Source: an uncultured Clostridia bacterium
Lineage (GTDB): Bacteria > Bacillota > Clostridia > Oscillospirales > Acutalibacteraceae
Length of the DNA: 32,778 bases
NCBI GenBank assembly: GCA_945983355.1
Contig: CAMFSU010000049.1
Location: forward strand, 1 to 32,778
Direction of reading: 5' to 3'
Position 1 is the stretch's first letter. The number at the start of each line of letters is the position of its first letter. The translations under genes were made by a program, and so were the position numbers. The notes below the pieces were generated by a model that saw only the letters and a program-made list of their open reading frames with translations, did no database searches and was not told the origin of the DNA. Positions 1 to 7,667 of this stretch are shown in pieces.

Positions 1-17
1 AACTGAACTACCAGGCC
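1..17 (-). tRNA. Partial tRNA-Asp (5' end only, cut by the window edge)
   Basis: Read on the minus strand the first 17 bases are GGCCTGGTAGTTCAGTT. This is the expected start of a tRNA: a seven-base acceptor strand, the T-A linker and a D-arm beginning GTTCAGTT. The wording matches bacterial tRNA-Asp 5' ends best. The anticodon lies outside the window, so the amino acid is inferred. It sits only three bases beyond the 3' CCA of the tRNA-Val gene, so the two are almost certainly cotranscribed. Confidence 0.55.
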
Positions 18-20
18 ACA

Positions 21-96
21 TGGTGGGAACAACAGGGCTCGAACCTGTGACCCTCTGCTTGTAAGGCAGATGCTCTCCCAGCTGAGCTATGCTCCC
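21..96 (-). tRNA. tRNA-Val, anticodon TAC, CCA encoded
   Basis: The minus strand folds as a full 76-base tRNA. The acceptor GGGAGCA pairs with TGTTCCC (one G-T pair), followed by discriminator A and an encoded CCA. The D-arm is GCTC...GAGC, the anticodon stem TCTGC/GCAGA encloses loop CTTACAA with anticodon TAC (valine), the variable loop is short, and the T-arm ACAGG-TTCGAGC-CCTGT is standard. A consensus promoter lies 50 bases upstream. Confidence 0.97.
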
Positions 97-145
97 ACGA
101 TGACCGCGCTGGCTTGCCAATGGCAACTCACCGGCGACAAGCAAT

Positions 146-174
146 ATATTATCATAACATATTGTATTTGTCAA
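146..174 (-). promoter_or_regulatory. Sigma-A promoter for the tRNA-Val / tRNA-Asp unit
   Basis: On the minus strand TTGACA (174-169) and TAATAT (151-146) are separated by exactly 17 bases. Transcription would start near 139, giving a leader of roughly 40 bases before tRNA-Val. The element lies just after the hslO stop codon. Confidence 0.75.
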
Positions 175-184
175 GCAAATTTTT

Positions 185-1057
185 TTAATTTTTTAAAATT
201 TTTTCAATATCTTTTTTCGAAAAACTATATGTTGTGTTACAGAAGTCACAGCATACACTAACTTCAGGTAAATCAGCGGTCATATCAGCCAATTCTTCTT
301 TATTTATTGACTTTAAAGTGGCTTCAACCTTTTCCCTTGAACATTTACATTTATATGCAACCTCTTCGGTATATATAACCTCTACCTCAAAACCTCTTAA
401 CACATCTTTTACAATTTCTTCAATATCCATACCCTCATCCATTAAAGCAGTAAGGGGGCGAACATTTTTAAGGTTTTCTTCAAGCTTTACTATTATTTCC
501 TCTTCGGTAAAGGGTAAAAGCTGTAAAATATAGCCACCCGCTTTTCTAACTGTCAAATCGGTGTTTACAAGCACACCCAACGCACAAACGGTGGGAATTT
601 GCTCGCTTGTGGCGTAATATGAGGTAATATCCTCGGCAATTTCGCCCGAAACGATAGGGATAAATGCGTTATATGGCTCTTTAAGCCCTAAATCCTTGGT
701 TACAAAAAGACTGCCATTTGTACCAACCGCAGCCGAAACATCCAGCTTGCCGTTTGGCTTTAAGGGAATTTCAACCACGGGGTTTTGCACATAACCGCGC
801 ACATTACCGTGATAGTCAGCCGAAACGGTAATTGCACCGGCAGGGCCGTTACCGTCAATTTTAAGGGAGATTGTGTTCTTTTCGCCCTTTAACATATTGC
901 CCATCATAGCAGCGGCGGTGAGCATTCTGCCAAGTGCGGCAGTTGTCACAGCCGAGGTTTTATGAATTTCTTCTGCCTTGGCTACAATATCAGTCGAATC
1001 CACAGCCGACACCATTATTGCGCCTTCGCTTGTTATACATCTTATAAGTTTGCCCAT
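185..1057 (-). CDS. hslO: Hsp33 redox-regulated molecular chaperone
   Basis: Hsp33 is a cytoplasmic holdase that binds unfolding proteins when oxidative stress oxidises its C-terminal zinc centre. The protein is 290 residues, the usual family length. The C-terminal switch is intact: C237-x-C239 and C270-x2-C273, the four zinc ligands, about 30 residues apart. The N-terminal core contains the family segment around GPAGAITVSADYHGNVRGYV (72-90). An additional Cys269 sits directly before the CxxC. The ATG at 1057 is preceded by AAGGTGA and overlaps the stop codon of the upstream methyltransferase by one base (TAATG), so the two are translationally coupled. The gene is last in a three-gene unit before the tRNAs. 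Confidence 0.96.
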   Translation of the reverse strand: MGKLIRCITSEGAIMVSAVDSTDIVAKAEEIHKTSAVTTAALGRMLTAAAMMGNMLKGEKNTISLKIDGNGPAGAITVSADYHGNVRGYVQNPVVEIPLKPNGKLDVSAAVGTNGSLFVTKDLGLKEPYNAFIPIVSGEIAEDITSYYATSEQIPTVCALGVLVNTDLTVRKAGGYILQLLPFTEEEIIVKLEENLKNVRPLTALMDEGMDIEEIVKDVLRGFEVEVIYTEEVAYKCKCSREKVEATLKSINKEELADMTADLPEVSVCCDFCNTTYSFSKKDIEKILKN

Positions 1058-1797
1058 TATTTCACCTTTTTTGTTATATAAATAGCCCTTTGGCTAACCT
1101 CATTTAACGGTTTTTCGGTCATATCGTCAAAAACTGCAACCACCGAAAGCCCTGCTTTTTCTAATGCTTTTTGAAGCTCATCCTCGCTATATGCCCGTTC
1201 AGAAAAATCTTCACTTTCCCGCAGATAGCTGTCACCCTGTTTTACAAAAAAGTCAAGCGAAATATCCACCGTTTTATTTTTTTTATTATAATTATTAGCC
1301 CACACGCAGTAAAGGTCGCCCCTGTCCATCACAAAGACATTGTCGCCCAAAATTTCGCGGTGCTTATATTCGGTATTGACATCAAATATAAAAAGGCGGT
1401 CTTTTTCTAAAAACAACGAAATTTTACAAAGTGCCTTGCAAAGCTTTTTATAATCGGTTATATGATTTAAACTGTCAAGACAGCAAACTGCACCGTCAAC
1501 CGTGCCGAAAAGGTCAAGTTCCTCTGCCTTTTGGCAAAGATACAAAACATCAAGACCGTTCTCCATAGAGCGCTGTCTTGCGATGTTAAGCATTTCCTCG
1601 CTCATATCGGCGCCGATAACCTCAACACCCTGCTTTGCAAATTCGTTTGAAAAACCACCCGTACCGCAAGCAACATCTAAAAGAAGTGTCGGCATTTTAT
1701 CATATTTTTTAAAAAGCTTTATTAAGTAAGCCGTACGTTTTTTATAATCAACATCATAAGTGAGTTCATCATAAAATTCGGCAAAAGTGTTATACAT
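1057..1797 (-). CDS. Class I SAM-dependent methyltransferase, substrate unknown
   Basis: A 246-residue cytoplasmic protein with the SAM-binding motif I LLLDVACGTGGFSNEFAKQG starting near residue 38, followed by an acidic residue at the end of strand beta-2 (VIGADMSEEML). The central segment AVCCLDSLNHITD resembles small-molecule methyltransferases of the UbiE/Methyltransf_25 type. The substrate cannot be read from the sequence. The gene starts two bases after the stop of the TrpR-like regulator and its stop overlaps the hslO start, so the three genes form a tight operon. Confidence 0.85.
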   Translation of the reverse strand: MYNTFAEFYDELTYDVDYKKRTAYLIKLFKKYDKMPTLLLDVACGTGGFSNEFAKQGVEVIGADMSEEMLNIARQRSMENGLDVLYLCQKAEELDLFGTVDGAVCCLDSLNHITDYKKLCKALCKISLFLEKDRLFIFDVNTEYKHREILGDNVFVMDRGDLYCVWANNYNKKNKTVDISLDFFVKQGDSYLRESEDFSERAYSEDELQKALEKAGLSVVAVFDDMTEKPLNEVSQRAIYITKKVK

Positions 1798-1799
1798 TT

Positions 1800-2066
1800 T
1801 TATTTTAACCTTTCGAAAGCCAAATTAAGCCCCTCGTTCATAGAACGGTTTACACGGCTTATGGTTGCGGTACTGGCGCCCGTAGATTTTACAATATCGC
1901 TGTAAACCTTTTTTTCATTTAAAAGCTTTGCCACAACAAAGCGCTGAGCATAGGTTTCAATTTCCTTTGGGGTGCAAATGTCACCAAAGAACATATAAAG
2001 CTCTTCACGGGTTTTAAGGGTTAAAACCGCATCAAATAATTGGTCAGCAAAATCGGTTCTTTTCAT
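1800..2066 (-). CDS. YerC/YecD-family TrpR-related DNA-binding protein
   Basis: An 88-residue protein matching the Firmicute YerC/TrpR-like family. The segment FGDICTPKEIETYAQRFVVAKLL followed by YSDIVKSTGASTATISRVNRSM is the helix-turn-helix of Trp-repressor-like proteins. The open frame extends upstream to 2465, but that part is antisense to the next gene. The ATG at 2066 is chosen because GGTGG lies correctly upstream and the protein then has the family length. It is the first gene of the operon with the methyltransferase and hslO. A good promoter and an inverted repeat lie directly upstream. The ligand and target genes are unknown; autoregulation is plausible but inferred. Confidence 0.9.
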   Translation of the reverse strand: MKRTDFADQLFDAVLTLKTREELYMFFGDICTPKEIETYAQRFVVAKLLNEKKVYSDIVKSTGASTATISRVNRSMNEGLNLAFERLK

Positions 2067-2097
2067 AAAAAATACCACCTTGTTAGAATACAAAAAC

Positions 2098-2126
2098 ATT
2101 TTAACACATAAAAGCGCTAAAGTCAA
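2098..2126 (-). promoter_or_regulatory. Sigma-A promoter of the TrpR-like / methyltransferase / hslO operon
   Basis: On the minus strand TTGACT (2126-2121) and TAAAAT (2103-2098) are 17 bases apart. The -10 is preceded by TGT, an extended -10. Transcription would start near 2091, about 25 bases before the ATG at 2066. Confidence 0.75.
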
Positions 2127-2136
2127 TTTGTGACTT
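2120..2136. promoter_or_regulatory. Inverted repeat between divergent promoters, candidate operator
   Basis: AAGTCA-ATTTG-TGACTT is a perfect six-base inverted repeat with a five-base spacer. It covers the -35 box of the leftward promoter and touches the -35 box of the rightward one, so a bound protein could affect both. The TrpR-like product of the leftward gene is a natural candidate, by inference only. Confidence 0.4.
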
Positions 2137-2163
2137 GATATATTATTAAAAAAATGATAATAT
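2135..2163 (+). promoter_or_regulatory. Likely promoter of the SbcD/SbcC-like pair
   Basis: TTGATA (2135-2140) and TAATAT (2158-2163) are 17 bases apart. The overlapping GATAAT (2156-2161) is an alternative -10 with a shorter spacer. The gene start is about 37 bases downstream of the -10. Confidence 0.5.
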
Positions 2164-2199
2164 AAAGACATAATTAAAGTCGAAAAAGGATGTTTTTTG

Positions 2200-3312
2200 A
2201 TGAACAGTGTAAAAATTTTACACACCGCTGATATACACATTGGCGCGCGCGACGCTTTTTTGGGCGCCGCCGCCGAAGGCCGCCGCTTTGAAACCCTTTT
2301 AACCTTTGAAAAAATCGTTGATTTGGCGAAGGAAAAGGGTGCTGACATTTTGGCCGTTGCGGGCGATTTGTTTGACAGCAACAATGTTGAAAGCGAATTT
2401 ATATCAGGTGTTTTAAATAAAATTAGCTCTATACCCGAAATCAAGGTGGTTTTTGCCGCGGGCAATCACGACCCGTTAAACAGCGAATCACCCTTCTTAA
2501 ATAACAGCTTACCCCAAAACCTTTATATTTTACCCACAACCGACAGTGTTTTAACCTTTGAGGATATAAAAACCAAGGTTTACGGCAAATCATTTGAAGG
2601 GGTTTATTTAAAGGGCGAAGAAGAATTTTCCATTAAACCCGATTCGGACTATATAAACATTATGGTACAACACGGTGAGCTTAGAGCTGATTTAGGTTCT
2701 GACTATAATTCCATTACCCCAAAATTTGTTAAAAAAAGCGGTATGGATTATATTGCTTTGGGCCATGTGCACACCCACACCCCCGTTGGCAAAATTGACA
2801 ACACGCATTTTGCTTATTGCGGCTGCCCCGAGGGGCAGGGCTTTGATGAATTATCCCAAAAGGGTGTTTATTTTGGCGAGGTGCAAAAAGGCAAGTGCGA
2901 TTTGCAGTTTATCCCCGTTTCAAAACGCCAACACATTGTAAGACAGGTTGACATTACAAGCTGTGAAGACATTGCAGGCGCAGTTTTGGCCGACCTTAAA
3001 GCAAACTTTGAAAACTATGCCGATAATCTTTATAAAATCGAGCTTGTGGGCAGTATCCCAAGTGATGCTACCCTTAACCTTGCCGAAATAACCGCACGCC
3101 TTTCGGCACAGCTTTATTTTGTAAAAATTAAGGACAAAACCGAATTTTTACTTGATTTAGAACTTTTGGCAACCGAACCCACCCTTAAAGGTGTTTTTGT
3201 TAAAAATATGCTTTCACTTTTAGACCAAAGCGATGACAAGGAAACCGTAAAGCAGGCGCTTAACATTGGGCTTCGCGCCTTTAATTCGGGGGTGATGTAT
3301 AATGAAGATTAA
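2200..3312 (+). CDS. SbcD/Mre11/YhaO-like DNA repair exonuclease (metallophosphoesterase)
   Basis: A 370-residue calcineurin-like phosphoesterase, the nuclease partner of an SMC-like ATPase. Metal-binding motifs are intact: D11-x-H13 (TADIHIG), GDLFD (55-59), GNHD (88-91) and GHVH (188-191). The C-terminal third is the variable capping region. The length is close to Bacillus YhaO. ATG 2200 is chosen over the in-frame TTG at 2197 because AAAGGATG lies seven bases before it. The last 11 bases overlap the next gene, which encodes the expected ATPase partner, so the two probably form an end-processing complex for broken DNA. The exact substrate is inferred from the family. Confidence 0.92.
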   Translation: MNSVKILHTADIHIGARDAFLGAAAEGRRFETLLTFEKIVDLAKEKGADILAVAGDLFDSNNVESEFISGVLNKISSIPEIKVVFAAGNHDPLNSESPFLNNSLPQNLYILPTTDSVLTFEDIKTKVYGKSFEGVYLKGEEEFSIKPDSDYINIMVQHGELRADLGSDYNSITPKFVKKSGMDYIALGHVHTHTPVGKIDNTHFAYCGCPEGQGFDELSQKGVYFGEVQKGKCDLQFIPVSKRQHIVRQVDITSCEDIAGAVLADLKANFENYADNLYKIELVGSIPSDATLNLAEITARLSAQLYFVKIKDKTEFLLDLELLATEPTLKGVFVKNMLSLLDQSDDKETVKQALNIGLRAFNSGVMYNED

Positions 3313-5590
3313 AAGCTTATATATTTCGGCCTTTGGTGGTGTTAAGGACCTGAGACTTGACTTTGAAAATGATTTTACCGTTATTTTCGGTGAAAACGAG
3401 CAGGGCAAAACCACCATTATGAATTTTATTAAAATGATGTTTTACGGTAGTGAACGTGCCAAGGGCGACCTTGCAAAAAGCCCCCGCAAAAAGTACACCC
3501 CATGGGACAACAGCCAAATGTCAGGCAGTATTGACTTTGAAAAAGACGGTAAAAGCTTTCGACTTGAACGCATTTTCGGTGAATCAAACTCTACCGACAA
3601 GGTAACCCTTATTGATAAGGATTTAGGAAAGCGTGAAACCGTTTCGGCAGATATTGGCGCCAAAATTTTAGGGCTTTCTGCCCCCGCGTTTGAACGCAGT
3701 ATCTTTATTGGTCAGTTTGGTTTTCCCGAAAGCAATGCTGCGGCCGAGGGTGAAATAAATTCAAAGCTTTCAAACATTGCACTAACCGGCAGTGAGGACA
3801 TATCCTTTGATGAGGTTTATGCCCGACTTGAAAAGGCAAAGCTGCAGCTGTCTTCAAAAAGCGGAAAAACAGGCACTTATGATAAAAACCTTATCGCCTT
3901 AAAAAACTTAAACGAACAGCTTGAAAAAGCCGAGGGTGATGCTGAAAAAATTGCCGTTGGTCGCCAAAAGGCCGCCGAAATTGTAAAAGAAATTGAAGCT
4001 TTGCAACAAAAAGCCGATGCTTTAAAGCAAAAAATTGATAAAGAGCAGGACTTTAAAAACGCAAATAAGCTGCGCGAGCTTTTGGCGCTTAAAGAAGAGC
4101 TTGAAAAAATTACGGCCGAGCTTACACTTGAAAACGGCAGCAAAATTGATGAAATGTTTCTTAAAAAAATTGATTTTTGCCTTTCAAAAATCGGCGGTGT
4201 AAAGACCAAAATTGAAGCCAAGGAAAACGAAAACAAAATAATTAAGCAGGGGCTTGATTTAGCGCTTAACCCACAAAAAGCATCCCCTGAAAAATCGGCC
4301 GAGCTGAGTGACAAGATTAAAGCACTTGAAGAAAAGCAAACCGATTTAAAAACTGAGTATAACAACACCGAAAATGAATTAAACCAAAAAGCCGCACCCA
4401 ATTTTATTTTGCTTATTTTAGGCATTATATTGGGATTGGGCGGTGCAGCGCTATGCTCTTATAAAACATATATAGGTGTGGTTGTTGCCTTAATCGGCAT
4501 TATCTTATGTGTGGTATTTCTTGTTATCACAAGCTCGAAAAACGCCAAGAAAAAAGCACTTGAAGGTCGGCTTTTAAACATTAAGCTTGAGCTTAATGAG
4601 CTTATGACCGTTTTAACCCTTGAAAAATCAAACCTTAATGCCATTACCACCGCATTAAATTCAAATGCGGCGATGATTGAAAACCAGCAAAACCACCTTA
4701 AAGAAAATGATGAAAAAATTGAAGAGCTTTTAAAGGAAAAAGCCGATTACGAAACCGAGCTTTCAACCCTTTTGGGCAATACCTTTAACACAACCGACAT
4801 TGACAGTACGCTTGATGCGCTTCGCCACAAGGCCGGCGAACAAAAGGAAATTAAGCAAAAAATTAACTATATTTTAAAGGATGTCGGCAACATTTCTTAT
4901 GAAGAGGCGGCACAAAAAATTAAAGAGGCCGAAAGCTTTGAAATTGAAGACGACTTTGATGCCATAAAGCAAGAATTTTCTAACATTTCGGATGAAATTT
5001 TAAACCGGAAAACCACCGCTACCGAAATTTTAACCGAAATTAAAGCCATGACAAAGGTAATGGATAACCCCGAGGCGATAAAATCACAAATTGCCGATTT
5101 GACCGCCAAGTCACAGTCACAAAAAGAGTATTTAGATGCTTTAAATCTTGCAATGACTACCCTTTCAAACAGCTTTGCAGAGGTTAGGCGAAACTATGGC
5201 TCGGCACTGGACAGCAAAACCGCCGAAATTTTTAAGGGTATTACAGGCGGCAAATACAAAGCCGTTAATGTTTCAAAATCGTTTGACATTTCGGTTGAAA
5301 AGGCCGACACCTTTGGCAGCTTTGAAATTGGTTATCTTTCAAGCGGTACGGTTGACCAAGCGTATTTAAGCTTACGCCTTGCGGTCAGCGAATTTATGGC
5401 CGACACAAACGGTGCTTTACCCATTTTGCTTGACGATTCGCTTACACAGTTTGATGATAAGCGCCAAAAAACCGCTTTGGAATTTTTAAAGGATTATTCA
5501 AACAAAAACCAAATTATAATGTTTACCTGCCATAAGGCAATAAGCGACACCGCCGAAGCTTTGGGTGGTAAGAAAATCAGTATATCTTAA
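3302..5590 (+). CDS. YhaN/SbcC-like SMC-family ATPase
   Basis: A 762-residue protein with an ABC/SMC ATPase split across its two ends. The N-terminus carries Walker A GENEQGKTT (30-38). The C-terminus carries a signature-like LSSGTVDQAYLSLRLA and a Walker B PILLDDSLTQFDD. Long charged coiled-coil stretches (about 170-350 and 410-600) lie between them. The middle contains two hydrophobic segments around residues 367-410 (FILLILGIILGLGGAALCS and VVVALIGIILCVVFLVI), so the coiled coil seems anchored in the membrane, as in Bacillus YhaN-type proteins and unlike classical SbcC. It is shorter than SbcC (about 1000 residues). It overlaps its nuclease partner by 11 bases and is followed by a strong terminator. 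Confidence 0.88.
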   Translation: MKIKSLYISAFGGVKDLRLDFENDFTVIFGENEQGKTTIMNFIKMMFYGSERAKGDLAKSPRKKYTPWDNSQMSGSIDFEKDGKSFRLERIFGESNSTDKVTLIDKDLGKRETVSADIGAKILGLSAPAFERSIFIGQFGFPESNAAAEGEINSKLSNIALTGSEDISFDEVYARLEKAKLQLSSKSGKTGTYDKNLIALKNLNEQLEKAEGDAEKIAVGRQKAAEIVKEIEALQQKADALKQKIDKEQDFKNANKLRELLALKEELEKITAELTLENGSKIDEMFLKKIDFCLSKIGGVKTKIEAKENENKIIKQGLDLALNPQKASPEKSAELSDKIKALEEKQTDLKTEYNNTENELNQKAAPNFILLILGIILGLGGAALCSYKTYIGVVVALIGIILCVVFLVITSSKNAKKKALEGRLLNIKLELNELMTVLTLEKSNLNAITTALNSNAAMIENQQNHLKENDEKIEELLKEKADYETELSTLLGNTFNTTDIDSTLDALRHKAGEQKEIKQKINYILKDVGNISYEEAAQKIKEAESFEIEDDFDAIKQEFSNISDEILNRKTTATEILTEIKAMTKVMDNPEAIKSQIADLTAKSQSQKEYLDALNLAMTTLSNSFAEVRRNYGSALDSKTAEIFKGITGGKYKAVNVSKSFDISVEKADTFGSFEIGYLSSGTVDQAYLSLRLAVSEFMADTNGALPILLDDSLTQFDDKRQKTALEFLKDYSNKNQIIMFTCHKAISDTAEALGGKKISIS

Positions 5591-5594
5591 ACCA

Positions 5595-5626
5595 AAAAAA
5601 TCAGGCAAAATTTTGCCTGATTTTTT
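5595..5626 (+). terminator. Intrinsic terminator after the SbcD/SbcC-like pair
   Basis: A perfect 16-base palindrome centred on GGCAAAATTTTGCC, with an A-run before and a T-run after. It lies four bases after the ATPase stop codon. As transcribed it folds as an AT-flanked hairpin with a U-tract. Confidence 0.85.
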
Positions 5627-5634
5627 GCTAATAT

Positions 5635-5663
5635 TTGCAAAATATAATGAAGTGTGATAAAAT
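5635..5663 (+). promoter_or_regulatory. Promoter of cardiolipin synthase
   Basis: TTGCAA (5635-5640) and TAAAAT (5658-5663) are 17 bases apart, with a TGA extended -10. Start of transcription near 5670 would leave only about 15 bases of leader, which contain the ribosome binding site GAGAGGTGA. Confidence 0.6.
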
Positions 5664-5684
5664 ATAATAAGAGAGGTGATAAAA

Positions 5685-7217
5685 TTGGCACGACAACATA
5701 CCCGCGGTTTTCAAATGCCCGCAAGAATTGTTGCATCAGCATTGCTTTTGCTGATACAATTTGGCTTTTTATTTTGGGTTTTATATAATTTTACAATTCA
5801 TTCGGCAACTGTGCTTGTTTTATCCTCTATTATAGGTATGGTAACCGTTATTTTTCTTGTAAACCGCCGCGGCAACCCCGACCATAAAATGAGCTGGATT
5901 ATTTTTATACTGCTCTTCCCCATTTTTGGCATTTCGGTCTATCTTTTATGGGGCGGCAACAGCGTTATGCCCCACATCCGCAAAAAAATGAAGGTTTGCG
6001 AGTCGCATTATTTGCCTTTTTTGGAGGATAATAAGGATATTATCGACCGACTTCGCTATAATGATATTATGCACTCGCGCCAAGCGGAATTTCTTATAAA
6101 TGAATCGGGTTATCCGCTTTATGACGGCACATCAAGTGAATATTTACCATCGGGCGAAAGGTTTTTTGAACAGCTTTTGGCAGAGCTTGAAAATGCACAA
6201 AAATATATTTATATGGAATTTTTCATCCTTGCTGAAGGATATATGTGGGATGAAATTCACAAAATATTAAAACGCAAGGCGCAAGACGGCGTTGAAATTA
6301 AAATTATTTTTGATGATTTTGGCAGTATTAAACGCCAAAGCCCCGACTTTTTAGAAAAGTTAAAGCGTGAAAAAATTGAGGTTGCGGTTTTCAATAAAAT
6401 TAACCTTATTTTCAACATTTTTATGAACAACCGAAATCACCGCAAAATTGTGGTTATCGATGGCGAGGTCGCCTTTACCGGCGGTGTTAATATTGGGGAT
6501 GAATACATCAACAAATATAAACGCTTCGGTCATTGGATGGACTGCGGAATAGCGCTTCGCGGCAAGGCAGTAAAAAGCTTTTTGGCAATGTTTTGTGTTA
6601 TGTGGGAATTTGTCACAAAACAGCGCATTGATATGAAATCGCACCTTGGAAGTGGCTTTTCTTATGATGATGGGTTTGTTATCCCCTACAGCGACGGGCC
6701 GTTAAATGATAAAAACCCCGCCGAAGGCATTTATATGCAAATCTTAAATTCGGCACAGCGTTATGTTTATATAATGACGCCCTATTTAATAATTGACGAT
6801 ATGATGACATCGGCTTTGTGTATGGCGGCAAAATCGGGCATTGAGGTTTGCATTATAACACCACATATACCTGATAAATGGTATGTTCATAATGTTACGC
6901 AATACCATTATTTAGACCTTTTGAAAAGCGGTGTTAAAATTTTTGAATATACCCCCGGCTTTATTCATTCAAAGGTTTATTTGTCAGATGACAGCATTGC
7001 CACTGTCGGCTCGGTTAATATGGATTATCGCAGCTTTGTTTTTCACTTTGAAAGCAGCGTATGGATTGACGACAAAAAAACAGCCCTTGACATTAAGCAC
7101 CACTTCCGCGAGGTTTTGGCAGTTTCAAAGGAAATCGAGCTTAAAAAATGGCAAAAGCGTTCGGTTTTTGTGCGAATTAAGCAGGCGCTTTTACACCTGT
7201 TTGGGCCTTTTATGTGA
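5685..7217 (+). CDS. cls: Cardiolipin synthase (phospholipase D superfamily)
   Basis: Cardiolipin synthases join two phosphatidylglycerol molecules at the membrane. This 510-residue protein has the full layout: N-terminal hydrophobic segments (about residues 15-60 and 70-92) and two HKD motifs, HRKIVVID with H252 and HSKVYLSDD with H428, each followed by a GG/GS-VN motif. Length fits the family. The frame can be opened at GTG 5676, but that codon lies inside the ribosome binding site AGAGGTGA. TTG 5685, five bases after it, is the better start. A TrmN6-like, pgsA and PlsC-like cluster elsewhere in the window supplies other phospholipid steps; pgsA makes the phosphatidylglycerol precursor. Confidence 0.93.
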   Translation: MARQHTRGFQMPARIVASALLLLIQFGFLFWVLYNFTIHSATVLVLSSIIGMVTVIFLVNRRGNPDHKMSWIIFILLFPIFGISVYLLWGGNSVMPHIRKKMKVCESHYLPFLEDNKDIIDRLRYNDIMHSRQAEFLINESGYPLYDGTSSEYLPSGERFFEQLLAELENAQKYIYMEFFILAEGYMWDEIHKILKRKAQDGVEIKIIFDDFGSIKRQSPDFLEKLKREKIEVAVFNKINLIFNIFMNNRNHRKIVVIDGEVAFTGGVNIGDEYINKYKRFGHWMDCGIALRGKAVKSFLAMFCVMWEFVTKQRIDMKSHLGSGFSYDDGFVIPYSDGPLNDKNPAEGIYMQILNSAQRYVYIMTPYLIIDDMMTSALCMAAKSGIEVCIITPHIPDKWYVHNVTQYHYLDLLKSGVKIFEYTPGFIHSKVYLSDDSIATVGSVNMDYRSFVFHFESSVWIDDKKTALDIKHHFREVLAVSKEIELKKWQKRSVFVRIKQALLHLFGPFM

Positions 7218-7246
7218 TTGACAAATTAAATTTGTTTTGATATAAT
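7218..7246 (+). promoter_or_regulatory. Perfect-consensus sigma-A promoter of a miniprotein gene
   Basis: TTGACA (7218-7223) begins on the base after the cls stop codon, TATAAT (7241-7246) follows after exactly 17 bases, and TGA before the -10 gives an extended -10. This matches the consensus at every position and should be very strong unless repressed. Confidence 0.9.
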
Positions 7247-7285
7247 AAATGTGGTTATATTATCTTTGGAAAGGCGGAATTTTTT

Positions 7286-7447
7286 ATGAAAAACGTTTGG
7301 AAAGTAATTGTTGCAATTTTGGCATTATTCGGCGCTTTGGTTGGCGCACTTGTTGTTGTTGATAAAATTAAAAACAAAAACCGCATCAAAGGTGACTATC
7401 TTGAATGTGATGACGATGCTGACGATATCCCCGATATCGATGAATAA
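7286..7447 (+). CDS. 53-residue single-pass membrane miniprotein, function unknown
   Basis: ATG at 7286 preceded by GGAAAGGCGG opens 53 codons. Residues 4-25 (VWKVIVAILALFGALVGALVVV) form one hydrophobic helix. A short basic linker follows (DKIKNKNRIK), then a very acidic tail (DDDADDIPDIDE) with one cysteine at residue 41. The positive linker after the helix suggests the tail is cytoplasmic. The gene has its own consensus promoter and its own terminator, so it is a stand-alone transcript between cls and glgP. I do not recognise a family. The coding potential rests on the ribosome binding site, the clear helix-plus-tail design and the flanking signals. Confidence 0.8.
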   Translation: MKNVWKVIVAILALFGALVGALVVVDKIKNKNRIKGDYLECDDDADDIPDIDE

Positions 7448-7457
7448 TTGTTAATAT

Positions 7458-7486
7458 AAAAGGTCCCTTTGGGGCCTTTTATTATA
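7458..7486 (+). terminator. Intrinsic terminator of the miniprotein gene
   Basis: AAAAGGTCCC-TTT-GGGGCCTTTT forms a ten-pair stem with one G-T pair, followed by an AT-rich tail. It lies ten bases after the miniprotein stop. Confidence 0.8.
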
Positions 7487-7505
7487 TATGCTTTTTGCTA
7501 TATTT

Positions 7506-7534
7506 TTGTGTTGTTTGCCGAAAAAGTTTATAAT
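7506..7534 (+). promoter_or_regulatory. Candidate promoter of the glycogen breakdown genes
   Basis: TTGTGT (7506-7511) and TATAAT (7529-7534) are 17 bases apart, giving a leader of about 130 bases before glgP. A second candidate, TTGCAC (7566) with TATACT (7587-7592), has a 15-base spacer. The leader is AT-rich and I see no strong regulatory hairpin in it. Confidence 0.45.
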
Positions 7535-7667
7535 TTAATGGTAATTTTTTCTATTTTTATGCAAATTGCACAAAAAATAGACAAAATATACTGCTAATGG
7601 CCAATAGAAATTTTAAGAGGAATATTGTATTATATTTTATATAGAATATAAATGGAGATGATTTAAG

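Noticed and set aside
1821-1850. GTTC and GAAC close together near 1829
   Set aside because: The half-sites are in the wrong order and spacing (GTTC-ATA-GAAC) for a LexA box and lie inside a coding region.
2067-2465. Long N-terminal extension of the TrpR-like protein
   Set aside because: It runs antisense through the nuclease gene and over the divergent promoters. The family length and GGTGG site support the ATG at 2066.
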